Shown: in pieces, positions 23,616-30,949 of the stretch
How positions within the stretch are numbered: the first letter of the stretch is position 1
How the letters are laid out: each line of letters starts with the position of its first letter
Source: Helcobacillus massiliensis
Lineage (GTDB): Bacteria; Actinomycetota; Actinomycetes; Actinomycetales; Dermabacteraceae
NCBI RefSeq assembly: GCF_014191425.1
Contig: NZ_JACHWP010000012.1
Span: 1-39,018, forward strand
Direction: 5' to 3'
Length of the DNA stretch: 39,018 bases
The notes under the pieces: model-generated
Seen by the model: only the letters and a program-made list of their open reading frames with translations
Told to the model about the DNA's origin: nothing
Databases searched by the model: none
Program-made: the position numbers and the translations under genes

Positions 23616-23652
23616 AGGCCCCGGCCCGATCAGCAGATCGGGCCGGGGCCTT
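23616..23652. terminator. Bidirectional terminator between tRNA-Leu and the lipoprotein cluster
   Basis: A 16-bp stem, AGGCCCCGGCCCGATC with its complement, and a four-base loop. It follows the tRNA on plus and lies after the first lipoprotein gene on minus. A diverged copy occurs at about 25166-25200. Confidence 0.85.
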
Positions 23653-23700
23653 CCGCATGTCCGGCAGTGGGAACTGGCCGGTCAGCCGTCTGCGCTGGGA

Positions 23701-24351
23701 TCAGCCCATTGCCTTCATCATGTACTCCATCACCTTGGGCTCCTTCTGGCCGCAGGTCACGAGGGCGGTCATCATCTGCTCCTCGTTGCCGGGCTTGCTC
23801 GGCAGGTCCTCGCCCTTGGAGATCGCCACCTTCGACTCATCGGACAGGTGCGGGTAGATCTCTTCGCTGAAGCAGGTGAAGAACCGGTCGAACTGCTCGT
23901 CGGTGATGCCGGCTTCCTTCATCTCGTCGAGCGAACCGTCCTCAGCAGAATTCGCCCGCACCTGCTTCACGGTCAAGGCGATGAACTCCTCCTTCGACGG
24001 CACGTCCTTCGGATCCACCGTCTTCGCGGACGCATCATCCTTGTCATCGTCAGCGTCATCGTCATCGTCGGCGTCATCGGTGGGGGCGCCGGGGCTGGTC
24101 GACGCCTTCGTGTCAGTGGGGCCGCCATCGGAGGCGTCGGTGTCATCGCTCGGGTCCGCTGACTCGTCGGAGTTCGCGTCGTCGGTCTTCTCGCTGGGCT
24201 TCTCCGGCGGCGCGGTGGTCGCCGGCGACGATGCGGGCTCCGTGGTGCTTTCACCCTCGGTGCTGGAGCTGCCGCAGGCGGCGAGGCTGATGGTGAGCAC
24301 GGCGGCGGCGCCGACGGATGCCAGACGGGCGGTGATCCTTCGAGTGCGCAT
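23701..24351 (-). CDS. Lipoprotein, two-cysteine family, copy A
   Basis: A 216-residue surface lipoprotein. Signal peptide with lipobox SLAAC (Cys26), then an Asp/Ser/Thr/Pro-rich acidic linker (about 27-115) with a poly-Asp run. A helical C-terminal domain begins VPSKEEFIALTVKQ and contains AGITDEQFDRFFTCF and MMTALVTCG; the two Cys could form a disulphide. The same domain recurs in the genes at 24465, 25270, 26273, 27148 and 27543. The nearest relative is the 25270 gene, with almost the same signal peptide and TDEQFDRFFTCFS motif. Ribosome site GAGGAGGG. Not assigned to a known family; function unknown. Confidence 0.85.
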   Translation of the reverse strand: MRTRRITARLASVGAAAVLTISLAACGSSSTEGESTTEPASSPATTAPPEKPSEKTDDANSDESADPSDDTDASDGGPTDTKASTSPGAPTDDADDDDDADDDKDDASAKTVDPKDVPSKEEFIALTVKQVRANSAEDGSLDEMKEAGITDEQFDRFFTCFSEEIYPHLSDESKVAISKGEDLPSKPGNEEQMMTALVTCGQKEPKVMEYMMKAMG

Positions 24352-24464
24352 GGCACCCTCCTCGTGGTTGATGCCGGGCCCGGTGCCCGGCGCATGGTTC
24401 CAGCGTAGAGAGGATGCGGCGTCCCGTCAGCGGGTCGCCGGGTGGAGGAGTGCCCATCGCGCCG

Positions 24465-25061
24465 TCATTGCGTCACCAGGTCGATGGCGCAGGCGTCGAT
24501 CGCGTTCTCCACGAGGGTGTTGTCCTCCTCGGAGATGGTGGCGTACTTCTCACTCTCCTTGTTGGAGATGATCTGGAGGGTCTCGTCGGAGACGTCGTCG
24601 TAGGTCTTGTCGGCAACGCAGCGCCACGTGTCGTCCATGTCCTTCTGCGTCAGGCCGTTCTTCTTCAGCTCCTCCTGCGAGGGCGTGAACGTCCGCATCG
24701 TCTCCACGAACCCGTCGGTGTACTCCTGCTTGCTGACGCGCCGCGCAGCGCCGCTGTTCGCCGACGCCGACTCGGACGGGGACGCGGCCGGGCTGGAGGG
24801 GGACGCGGCGGGGCTGGACGGGGAGTCCGACGGGGACGCGGAATCCGTCGGCTTCTGAGGGGAGGTCGACGCCGGCGCGGGCGACGCCGACGGCGACGGG
24901 TCCTCACCACCGGCGGTGAGGGAGCCGATGGCGCCGCAGCCGGTGAGGGAGGCGCACAGCAGCGCACCGGCGGTGAGGAACAGCGCGGAGGAGCGGGGGC
25001 GGAGGGGGAGAGTTATGGGGACATCCTGTCGGTGAGTGCCGCGGCGACAGTGCAGCAGCAT
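24465..25061 (-). CDS. Lipoprotein, two-cysteine family, copy B
   Basis: A 198-residue lipoprotein with lipobox ASLTGC near residue 40, a Ser/Pro-rich linker (SPSSPAASP units) and the shared domain (SKQEYTDGFVETMRT, GLTQKDMDDTWRC, NTLVENAIDACAIDLV). The start is uncertain: ATG 25061 gives a signal peptide of acceptable length but lacks a clear ribosome site; upstream in-frame codons fall in the 88-bp repeat. A truncated second copy of this gene lies at 26040-26170. It sits 113 bp upstream of copy A on the same strand. Function unknown. Confidence 0.75.
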   Translation of the reverse strand: MLLHCRRGTHRQDVPITLPLRPRSSALFLTAGALLCASLTGCGAIGSLTAGGEDPSPSASPAPASTSPQKPTDSASPSDSPSSPAASPSSPAASPSESASANSGAARRVSKQEYTDGFVETMRTFTPSQEELKKNGLTQKDMDDTWRCVADKTYDDVSDETLQIISNKESEKYATISEEDNTLVENAIDACAIDLVTQ

Positions 25062-25087
25062 GGGGAGGCCCGCACACACGGGTTGGA

Positions 25088-25175
25088 ATGACAGTACCCC
25101 GCCCGGGCAGTGCCGAGCGGGGTACGTGTCGCAACGGGGGGCGTCGGCGCCGGTCAGGTGACCGGGCCGATCAGC
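25088..25175. repeat. 88-bp direct repeat, copy 1
   Basis: Nearly identical to 26174-26260; they differ by one G in a G run and one C/T. It contains the hairpin TACCCCGC (25095-25102) / GCGGGGTA (25117-25124), which may terminate the upstream minus-strand lipoprotein gene. It marks the edge of a tandem duplication. Confidence 0.9.
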
Positions 25176-25269
25176 GGATCGGACCGGGGCCTTCCGCATG
25201 TGTGGGTGCGGGACCCGTTGGCGCGCGCTCGCCCTGCCCTTCACGAGGCCAGGCGCGGCAGGAGTCGGG

Positions 25270-25899
25270 TCATCCCTTCATCTCCTCCATCATGATCTTC
25301 AGCATCTCCGGGTCATCCTTCCCGCAGGTGACGAGGGCATTCATCATCACATCGTCCGAAGGCGGTTCGCCCGACGGGGTGTCACCGTTCATTATCGCGA
25401 CCTTCGCCTCGTCCGACAGGTGCGGGTAGATCTCGTCGCTGAAGCAGGTGAAGAACCGGTCGAACTGCTCGTCGGTAATGCCGGTGGCCTTCATCTCCCC
25501 GAGGGCGCCGTCCTCCTCGGCGGAGGTGCGCAGCTCCTTCACCAGGTATGCGGAGAACTCATCCTTGGATGGGACGTCCTTCGGGTCCACCGGGGTTGGG
25601 GTGGCCTTGTCAGTGCCGCCGCCCTCGTCGGTTCCGGTGGTGCCGTCGAGGTCGTCACCGCGCGGGGGCTTAGCGCCGGTGGCGCGCTTCCCGTCGGCCG
25701 ACGCGTCCTTGCGGTCGCCAGCGTCGGCTTCCTCAGCGGGGCTGGTCTCCTTCGGCGGGGAGGTGATGGTCGGCGTCGTCGTCGGCTCCTCCGTGCCCCG
25801 GCCTTCGGTGGTGGAGCCGCCGCAGGCGGCCAGGCTGATGGTGAGCACTGCCGCGGCGCCGACGGAGGCCAGACGTGCAGTGAGCGGTCGAGTACGCAT
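25270..25899 (-). CDS. Lipoprotein, two-cysteine family, copy C (duplicate of copy A)
   Basis: A 209-residue lipoprotein with lipobox SLAAC (Cys26) and a signal peptide differing from copy A at only two positions (MRTRPLTARLASVGAAAV). The linker is rich in Thr/Pro/Asp/Gly and has diverged almost completely from copy A. The C-terminal domain is highly conserved (VDPKDVPSKDEF, GITDEQFDRFFTCFSDEIY, MMNALVTCG). Ribosome site GAGGGG; a -10 TAGGCT lies upstream near 25951-25956. The strong contrast between conserved ends and divergent linker suggests the linker evolves freely or by recombination. Confidence 0.86.
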   Translation of the reverse strand: MRTRPLTARLASVGAAAVLTISLAACGGSTTEGRGTEEPTTTPTITSPPKETSPAEEADAGDRKDASADGKRATGAKPPRGDDLDGTTGTDEGGGTDKATPTPVDPKDVPSKDEFSAYLVKELRTSAEEDGALGEMKATGITDEQFDRFFTCFSDEIYPHLSDEAKVAIMNGDTPSGEPPSDDVMMNALVTCGKDDPEMLKIMMEEMKG

Positions 25900-26039
25900 C
25901 GCGTCCCCCTCTTCTCAGGTGCCGGGCCCACTGCCCGGCGTCTGTCCCCAGCCTAGAGACGACACAACGGGCAGTCACGCCGACAGCGGGTGCAGGAGTG
26001 CCCATGCGGCAGGCCCGTCAGGCTGGTGCCCGCCTGCGG

Positions 26040-26170
26040 TCAGGAGACCAGTTCGACGGCGCAGGCGTCGATCGCGTTCTCCACCAGGGTGTTGTCGGCG
26101 TCCGGGATGGTGGCGATCTTCTCGCCCTCTTCTGCGGCGATGATCGTCCGCGTCTCGACGGGGTCGGGGC
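26040..26170 (-). pseudogene. Truncated second copy of lipoprotein gene B
   Basis: About 43 codons remain, matching the end of the gene at 24465: TRTIIAAEEGEKIATI, then NTLVENAIDAC and VELVS before the stop. The signal peptide, lipobox and first cysteine are missing. Its upstream end joins the 88-bp repeat within a few bases, so an internal deletion of about 470 bp is the simplest explanation. Confidence 0.85.
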
Positions 26171-26173
26171 CAC

Positions 26174-26260
26174 ATGACAGTACCCCGCCCGGGCAGTGCC
26201 GAGCGGGGTACGTGTCGCAACGGGGGCGTCGGCGCCGGTCAGGTGACTGGGCCGATCAGC
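26174..26260. repeat. 88-bp direct repeat, copy 2 (87 bp)
   Basis: Second copy of the repeat at 25088-25175, including the hairpin (26181-26188 / 26203-26210). It lies after the stop of the 26273 lipoprotein gene and could serve as its terminator. Confidence 0.9.
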
Positions 26261-26272
26261 CGGGTGGGGAGA

Positions 26273-26926
26273 TCAGTTGCCGCCCTTGCCGGAGTCCTGG
26301 CCGTCACCGGGGGCCTGACCGTCACCGCCGGGTGCCTGGCCCTGGCCGCCCTGGTTCTGCTGGAGGGCCTTGTCCAGGCCGAGCTCCGAGACACAGGTCT
26401 GGGTGGCGGTGGCGAGCGCCTGCTGCTCCTCCTGGGTGACCTGCGCCGGGGTCTGCGGATCGCCGGTGGCCAGCGCCGCCTTCACCCCGTCGGACATCTC
26501 CGGGAAGGACTTCTCGGCGCTGCACTTCAGGAGGTCATCGACCTGCTTGTCGTTCAGGCCGGCGGCCTTCATCTGGTCCGCCATGCCCTGCGCCTTCATG
26601 ATCTTGATGAAGCCGTCGGTGTAGTCCTCCTTGGAGGTGGGGCCGGCTGCGGCGCCGCCCGCGTCAGAAGCACCGCCCGCATCGGACGCGCCACCGGCAT
26701 CCGACGCGCCACCGGCATCAGAGGCGCCGCCGGCATCGGATGCACCCCCGGCGTCAGACGCCCCAGCGTCCTGCGTGGTGTCCGCCGGCTGCGAGGACGA
26801 CGAGCTCGACTCCGCGGGCTTCTCGTCCTTCTTGTCATCGCCGCACGCAGCCAGGCCGAGGGCCAGCAGGCCCGTAGCGCTCAGCGCGACGATCTTCTTG
26901 CCGTGGGTGCGGATGGTGGTGCTCAA
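26273..26926 (-). CDS. Lipoprotein, two-cysteine family, with GASDAG repeats
   Basis: A 217-residue lipoprotein with lipobox GLAAC (Cys28). The linker holds six or seven hexapeptides (GGASDA). The shared domain follows (SKEDYTDGFIKIMKA, AAGLNDKQVDDLLKCS, ATATQTCVSELG), then a Gly/Gln/Asp-rich C-terminal tail (QAPGGDGQAPGDGQD) that the siblings lack. The TTG start at 26926 is chosen because GGAGAG lies seven bases upstream and it gives a normal signal peptide; the frame is open 30 codons further. Function unknown. Confidence 0.82.
   Translation of the reverse strand: MSTTIRTHGKKIVALSATGLLALGLAACGDDKKDEKPAESSSSSSQPADTTQDAGASDAGGASDAGGASDAGGASDAGGASDAGGASDAGGAAAGPTSKEDYTDGFIKIMKAQGMADQMKAAGLNDKQVDDLLKCSAEKSFPEMSDGVKAALATGDPQTPAQVTQEEQQALATATQTCVSELGLDKALQQNQGGQGQAPGGDGQAPGDGQDSGKGGN
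26640..26770 (-). repeat. 18-bp coding repeats (GGASDA)
   Basis: Six or seven tandem 18-bp units in the linker of the 26273 lipoprotein gene. They differ mostly at third codon positions, so the peptide is kept while the DNA drifts. Confidence 0.8.
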
Positions 26927-27066
26927 TTCGGTTCTCTCCTGTATCAGTGGATTGTTCCGGGAACGGGCCGACTGTTCCATGCCAGCCTGACCGTGCCATG
27001 AACAGAGTCTGGGCATCTGATCACGCCTCCCGCTGATGCGGGGACGGCCGGACCCCGGGCATAGAA

Positions 27067-27114
27067 GAACCCGTCGCCTCCCACAGGAAGAGAAAGGGGG
27101 AGGCCGACGGGTTC
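27067..27114 (-). terminator. Terminator of the 28139-27148 lipoprotein pair
   Basis: Stem GAACCCGTCG-CCTCCC with GGGAGG-CCGACGGGTTC, 33 bases after the stop of the 27148 gene. It separates this pair from the 26273 gene. Confidence 0.75.
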
Positions 27115-27147
27115 CGAGTTCGTGTCAGTGACCGTCGATGGCCCGGG

Positions 27148-27495
27148 TCAGCCGATGATCTTGGAGGCGCAGCCGTCGGCCGCCTTCTCCACAGCCTTGT
27201 AGTCCTCGTCACTGACCTTGGATTCGCCGTCGCCCTCGGCGATGAGCTTCTGGCCGCGGCTGGAGACGTTCGGCTTCACTTCCTTGGCGATGCAGGTGTA
27301 GAACTCGTCGATCTGCTCGTCCGTGATGCCGGACTCCTTGAGCTTGGCGCGGTCGAAGCCTTCGGCGGCCATCATCTTCTCCATGCCCTTGGCGAGCTCC
27401 GCCTCGGACGGCTCCGAGCCGCACGCGGCGAGGCTGCCGGCAAGGACGAGGCTGGCGCCCAGGGCGGCGATGGCGCGACGGGTGGTGGTGATCAT
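27148..27495 (-). CDS. Short lipoprotein, minimal two-cysteine family member
   Basis: A 115-residue lipoprotein with lipobox SLAAC (Cys25), followed almost at once by the shared domain (EAELAKGMEKMMA, SGITDEQIDEFYTCIAKEV, AVEKAADGCASKIIG). It has no low-complexity linker, so it defines the minimal domain of about 85 residues with two Cys. ATG with AAAGGAG upstream. It lies 47 bp after the 27543 gene and is probably co-transcribed with it. Closest sibling: the 27543 gene (AKGMEKM, DEKIDNYFTCI). Confidence 0.85.
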   Translation of the reverse strand: MITTTRRAIAALGASLVLAGSLAACGSEPSEAELAKGMEKMMAAEGFDRAKLKESGITDEQIDEFYTCIAKEVKPNVSSRGQKLIAEGDGESKVSDEDYKAVEKAADGCASKIIG

Positions 27496-27542
27496 GATGT
27501 TCTCCTTTGGGTTGAGGAGGTGGAAAAAGGGGATGGCCGGGA

Positions 27543-28139
27543 TCAGCCGATGGTCTTGCTCACGCAGGTGTCGATCGCGGAGTTCAGCACCTTCTTCTCC
27601 TCCGGGGAAAGCGGGGCGTTGGAGTCACCGTCGGCGATGGCGCGCTTCAGCTTCGGGCTCAGCGACGGGGCGGACTCTTCGACAATGCACGTGAAGTAGT
27701 TGTCGATCTTCTCGTCCGAGATGCCGCTCTCCTTGAACTTCTCGCGGGAGTAGCCGGCCTCAGCGGTCATCTTCTCCATGCCCTTGGCCATCTCGTCAGT
27801 GCTCGGCTCCTTGTCGGGGTCCGCGGAGGAGTCATCCGTGGTGGGGGCCGCCGGGGTGGTCTCCGCCGGGGTGGTCTCCGCAGGAGTGGTCGCCTCCGGG
27901 GTGGACTCCTCAGGAGTCGTCGCCTCGGGAGTCGTCTCCTCCGGCGTGGTCTCTTCGGGGGTGGTCTCTTCGGGGGTGGTCTCTGCCGGGGCGGAGCTCT
28001 CCTCCGTGGGCTTGGCGTCGGTGTCCGAGTCCTGGTCGCCGCCGATGCCGAGGGCGCCGCAGCCGCTGAGGCTGAGGGCCAGGACTCCGATGGCGGCAAG
28101 AGAGGCGGCGCGGGCACGGGTGCTGCGGATGGTCTTCAT
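27543..28139 (-). CDS. Lipoprotein, two-cysteine family, with TTPEE repeats
   Basis: A 198-residue lipoprotein with lipobox SLSGC (Cys27), a linker of pentapeptides (TTPEE, TTPAE; about nine units, codon repeats at 27847-27985), then the shared domain (EMAKGMEKMTAEAGY, SGISDEKIDNYFTCIVEES, LNSAIDTCVSKTIG). The ATG at 28139 follows AAGGAG; the open frame upstream is not used. First gene of a two-gene unit with 27148. Thr/Pro repeats suggest a wall-spanning stalk. Function unknown. Confidence 0.86.
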   Translation of the reverse strand: MKTIRSTRARAASLAAIGVLALSLSGCGALGIGGDQDSDTDAKPTEESSAPAETTPEETTPEETTPEETTPEATTPEESTPEATTPAETTPAETTPAAPTTDDSSADPDKEPSTDEMAKGMEKMTAEAGYSREKFKESGISDEKIDNYFTCIVEESAPSLSPKLKRAIADGDSNAPLSPEEKKVLNSAIDTCVSKTIG

Positions 28140-28372
28140 GAGGGGCTCCTTATGAATCGGAAGGGCGGTGATGGCTACAACTGTTGCACCACTTGCGATT
28201 CCTGCCGATGGGGACATGTGACCCGCGCATGGGTACTTTGGTGAACAGTCGGTGACCAGGAGGTTCGCAGGGCGGCCCCGAACGTGCGGGCGACCTGCCC
28301 GAACACCCTGCGGGGCCGGCGTCCCCATGGGAGAATCGTCCCGGTCCATCACCGATGAGCGAAGGAGCCCCC

Positions 28373-29974
28373 GTGACCGCCACCGCCACCACCGGAACGT
28401 CCGTATTCGTCCGCGAGGATGAGGCTCTCTCCCGGGAGGCGGTGCAGTCCGTGGTGGACCAGCTGCCGCAGTGGCTCAGCACCCTCGGGGATCTGCGCCG
28501 CCTGTCCGGCCTGCAGGTCGCGATCTGGCACGACGGCGACATCGTCTTCGACTACGCGCAGGGCACTGCCGACCCCGAGACCGGCACCGAGCTGCTGCCC
28601 ACCCATCGACTGCGCATCGCTTCGCATTCGAAGATGTTCACCGCCATCACCGTGATGCGGCTCGTGGAGCAGGGCCGCATGCGACTGGACGACGCCGTCG
28701 GCGACCTCGTGGACGACCTCGCCGACACCCCTGTCGCCGACCGCACCATCCGCGACCTCCTCTCCCACTCCGCGGGCCTCACCCGCGACAGCTCCGACTC
28801 CCGTTGGTGGGCGCTGCAGACCCCGTTCGCGGACCGCGCTCAGCTGATCGAGATCGCGCGCGACGGCGCCGTGGTCGCCGAGGCCGGCATCCACCTGCAG
28901 TACTCCAACATCGGCTACGGCTTCCTCGGCCTCGCCATCGAAGCGGTCACCGGCCAGTCGTTCGAGGACGCCGTCACCGACCTCGTCCTCGATCCCGTCA
29001 CGGCGGAGGTGGAGCGCGACAGCGACCGCACCCTCCACCTGGGCGCCGATCTCCCGGAGGGCGCCGCCGGACCGGAGCAGGCCGACGGGTTCGCGTACGG
29101 CCACACGGGCCTCATCCACGGGGACCGCCGCGCTGTTGAGCAGATCAGCACCGGCGCACTCGCCGCCGCCACCGGCTTCTGGGCCACCGCCGCGTCCATC
29201 GCCGAGTTCACCGGCCGTGTCTTCACCGACAGCGCTCTGCTCACCGACCGGTCCCGCCGCGAAATGCGCCGCAAGGTGTGGACCCTGCGCGAAGGCGGGC
29301 ACTACGGTCTCGGTCTCCAGCAGGGCCGCTTCCACGGCTTCACCGCCCTCGCCCACTCCGGTGGATTCCCCACGGGGCTGTCCCGCACCTGGGCAGTGCC
29401 CGCGTCGCGCCTGTGCGTCAGCGTCATCGGCACGTCCACGGACTCGCCGTCATCGGAGATCGCCGTCGGCATCCTGGGCCTGCTGGCGCTCGCCGCCGGG
29501 CGCCCCGCCCCCGACGCGGACATGTTCGAAAGCGCCGCCGCGGGCGGCGGAGCAGCCGTCGGCCGACCCCGCCCGAAGGAGCTCGCCGACCAGCCCTCCG
29601 TCACCATCGGCGGTGAGGAGATGACGGCGGAGCAGGTCGCGGGGATCGTTGAGGGCACGTACAGCGCGGGCTGGGGCCGCACCTGGGTGGCGCGCCTCGG
29701 CGACCGCCTGTTCGAGCTGCCCCTGTCCTCCTACGACCCCGCCGCCGGCGCCATCGAACTCGCTGTCACCGGCACCCGCCCGGACGCGATCCTCGACGGT
29801 GTCCCGTGCGTGGAGCTCACCACCTGGGGCGACACCGGGTACGGCTCCTACTTCGAGCCCGTTCTCGCTCGCGTCGAGAACGGCCGCTGCACCGGCCTCG
29901 TCGACACCGGGCAGGTGGCGGTCCCGAGCGAGGACTTCGAACTGCCCGAGCGGATCCGCGCCCCCAAGGCGTGA
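28373..29974 (+). CDS. Serine hydrolase, class C beta-lactamase/DD-peptidase fold
   Basis: A 533-residue protein without a signal peptide, so probably cytoplasmic. The beta-lactamase-fold catalytic elements are SHSK (Ser84, Lys87), YSN (near 177) and HSGG (near 328) in place of KTG, as in many esterase/peptidase members. DLLSHSAGL is also typical. The C-terminal ~130 residues form a separate beta-rich part (VEGTYSAGWGRTWVARLGD) like the lipocalin-like domain of this family. GTG 28373 is chosen because GAAGGAG lies seven bases upstream; ATG 28355 has none. The substrate is unknown. Confidence 0.85.
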   Translation: MTATATTGTSVFVREDEALSREAVQSVVDQLPQWLSTLGDLRRLSGLQVAIWHDGDIVFDYAQGTADPETGTELLPTHRLRIASHSKMFTAITVMRLVEQGRMRLDDAVGDLVDDLADTPVADRTIRDLLSHSAGLTRDSSDSRWWALQTPFADRAQLIEIARDGAVVAEAGIHLQYSNIGYGFLGLAIEAVTGQSFEDAVTDLVLDPVTAEVERDSDRTLHLGADLPEGAAGPEQADGFAYGHTGLIHGDRRAVEQISTGALAAATGFWATAASIAEFTGRVFTDSALLTDRSRREMRRKVWTLREGGHYGLGLQQGRFHGFTALAHSGGFPTGLSRTWAVPASRLCVSVIGTSTDSPSSEIAVGILGLLALAAGRPAPDADMFESAAAGGGAAVGRPRPKELADQPSVTIGGEEMTAEQVAGIVEGTYSAGWGRTWVARLGDRLFELPLSSYDPAAGAIELAVTGTRPDAILDGVPCVELTTWGDTGYGSYFEPVLARVENGRCTGLVDTGQVAVPSEDFELPERIRAPKA

Positions 29975-29998
29975 CGGCCGGGTGGGGGCGTCGGCCGG

Positions 29999-30949
29999 TC
30001 ACCACCGGACCCAGACGTCCCCATCCTCGCCATCGACGGCGACCGACTGGATCGACGCCGCCACCGGCGCCACTGTCGTCGACGAATCCGGGGTGGTCTG
30101 CCCCGCCCGGCGCCGACGCCACCCCGCCACATACTCGGGCTCCGGCACAGTCCGTGTCGCCTCCGGCAGCAGCACGGACGCCACGCACGCATTGAACGGG
30201 CGGGTCGCCACCGTATGGAATCGGCGACGCCCATCGTCACCGGGCTGACCCGCCCCCTCAGCGGCCGGCAGCACGGCCTCGATCGCCCACGCGTCATCGA
30301 TCGCCAGAGGATGCGGCAGCAGCAGCTCCACCACCGTCAGCGACGTCCCCGGCACCGGCCACCATTCGCCCACCTGCGCGCCGTCGATCCGGATGGGTTC
30401 GCGCGACAGGTCAGCAGAGTCCACCGCGACGTGCACGCAGTTCATGTCCGCCAGCGACGACGTGAACGTGAGCCGCAGCGTGACGGTGGGTGCCGACGGG
30501 TCCCGCAGATCCAGCTCGGACAGCAGCATCAGCGGCCGGTGCCCCGGCATCGGCGTCACCGTGCACGCCCGCCGAGAATCCGCCATGACACGGCACAGGG
30601 TGGGGAAATGGTCATGGCAGGAGTGCTCCGCGAGCTCGGAGGACTCCACATCCAGCAGGGTGCTCAGACTGCCCGGCCGCAGCTGCAGCACCTCTTCGAT
30701 CGTGGCCACCGCCCGGCGGGTCGAGCCGCGCGCCGGCGCACCCTCGCCCCTCGACCAGGTCCGCAGAGTCGGCGCCGACACCGATGCGCCGCGCTTCTTC
30801 AGCGCCTGCGCCAGGGACGCGTACGTGAACTCCCGCTCCGTCATCGCCGTGGCCAGCGCCTCCGCGAACGTGTCACGGCGAACGCCCATGTCAGCGGCAG
30901 GATCCGTCGGCCCCGTCGGCTCCGGGTGGTGCACCGCCTTCGTGTTCAT
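29999..30949 (-). CDS. HTH protein with unrecognised C-terminal beta domain (second of a pair)
   Basis: A 316-residue protein. An N-terminal helix-turn-helix-like region (about 28-75: FTYASLAQALKKRG, VSAPTLRTWSRGEG) is XRE-like, where SxxTLxxW would be the recognition helix. A C-terminal region rich in beta strands (VTLRLTFTSSLADMNCVHVAV, SLTVVELLLPHPL) is not recognised. It shares its plan with the 30946 gene, whose stop overlaps its ATG (ATGA), so the two proteins are probably made together and may form a heteromer. Three cysteines in the middle (CHDHFPTLC, RRAC) could bind metal; speculative. Target unknown. Confidence 0.75.
   Translation of the reverse strand: MNTKAVHHPEPTGPTDPAADMGVRRDTFAEALATAMTEREFTYASLAQALKKRGASVSAPTLRTWSRGEGAPARGSTRRAVATIEEVLQLRPGSLSTLLDVESSELAEHSCHDHFPTLCRVMADSRRACTVTPMPGHRPLMLLSELDLRDPSAPTVTLRLTFTSSLADMNCVHVAVDSADLSREPIRIDGAQVGEWWPVPGTSLTVVELLLPHPLAIDDAWAIEAVLPAAEGAGQPGDDGRRRFHTVATRPFNACVASVLLPEATRTVPEPEYVAGWRRRRAGQTTPDSSTTVAPVAASIQSVAVDGEDGDVWVRW

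Noticed and set aside
27847-27985. Thr-Pro-Glu codon repeats as an independent mobile or regulatory repeat
   Set aside because: They are in frame within a lipoprotein linker and have no flanking target duplication; best read as a coding stalk.
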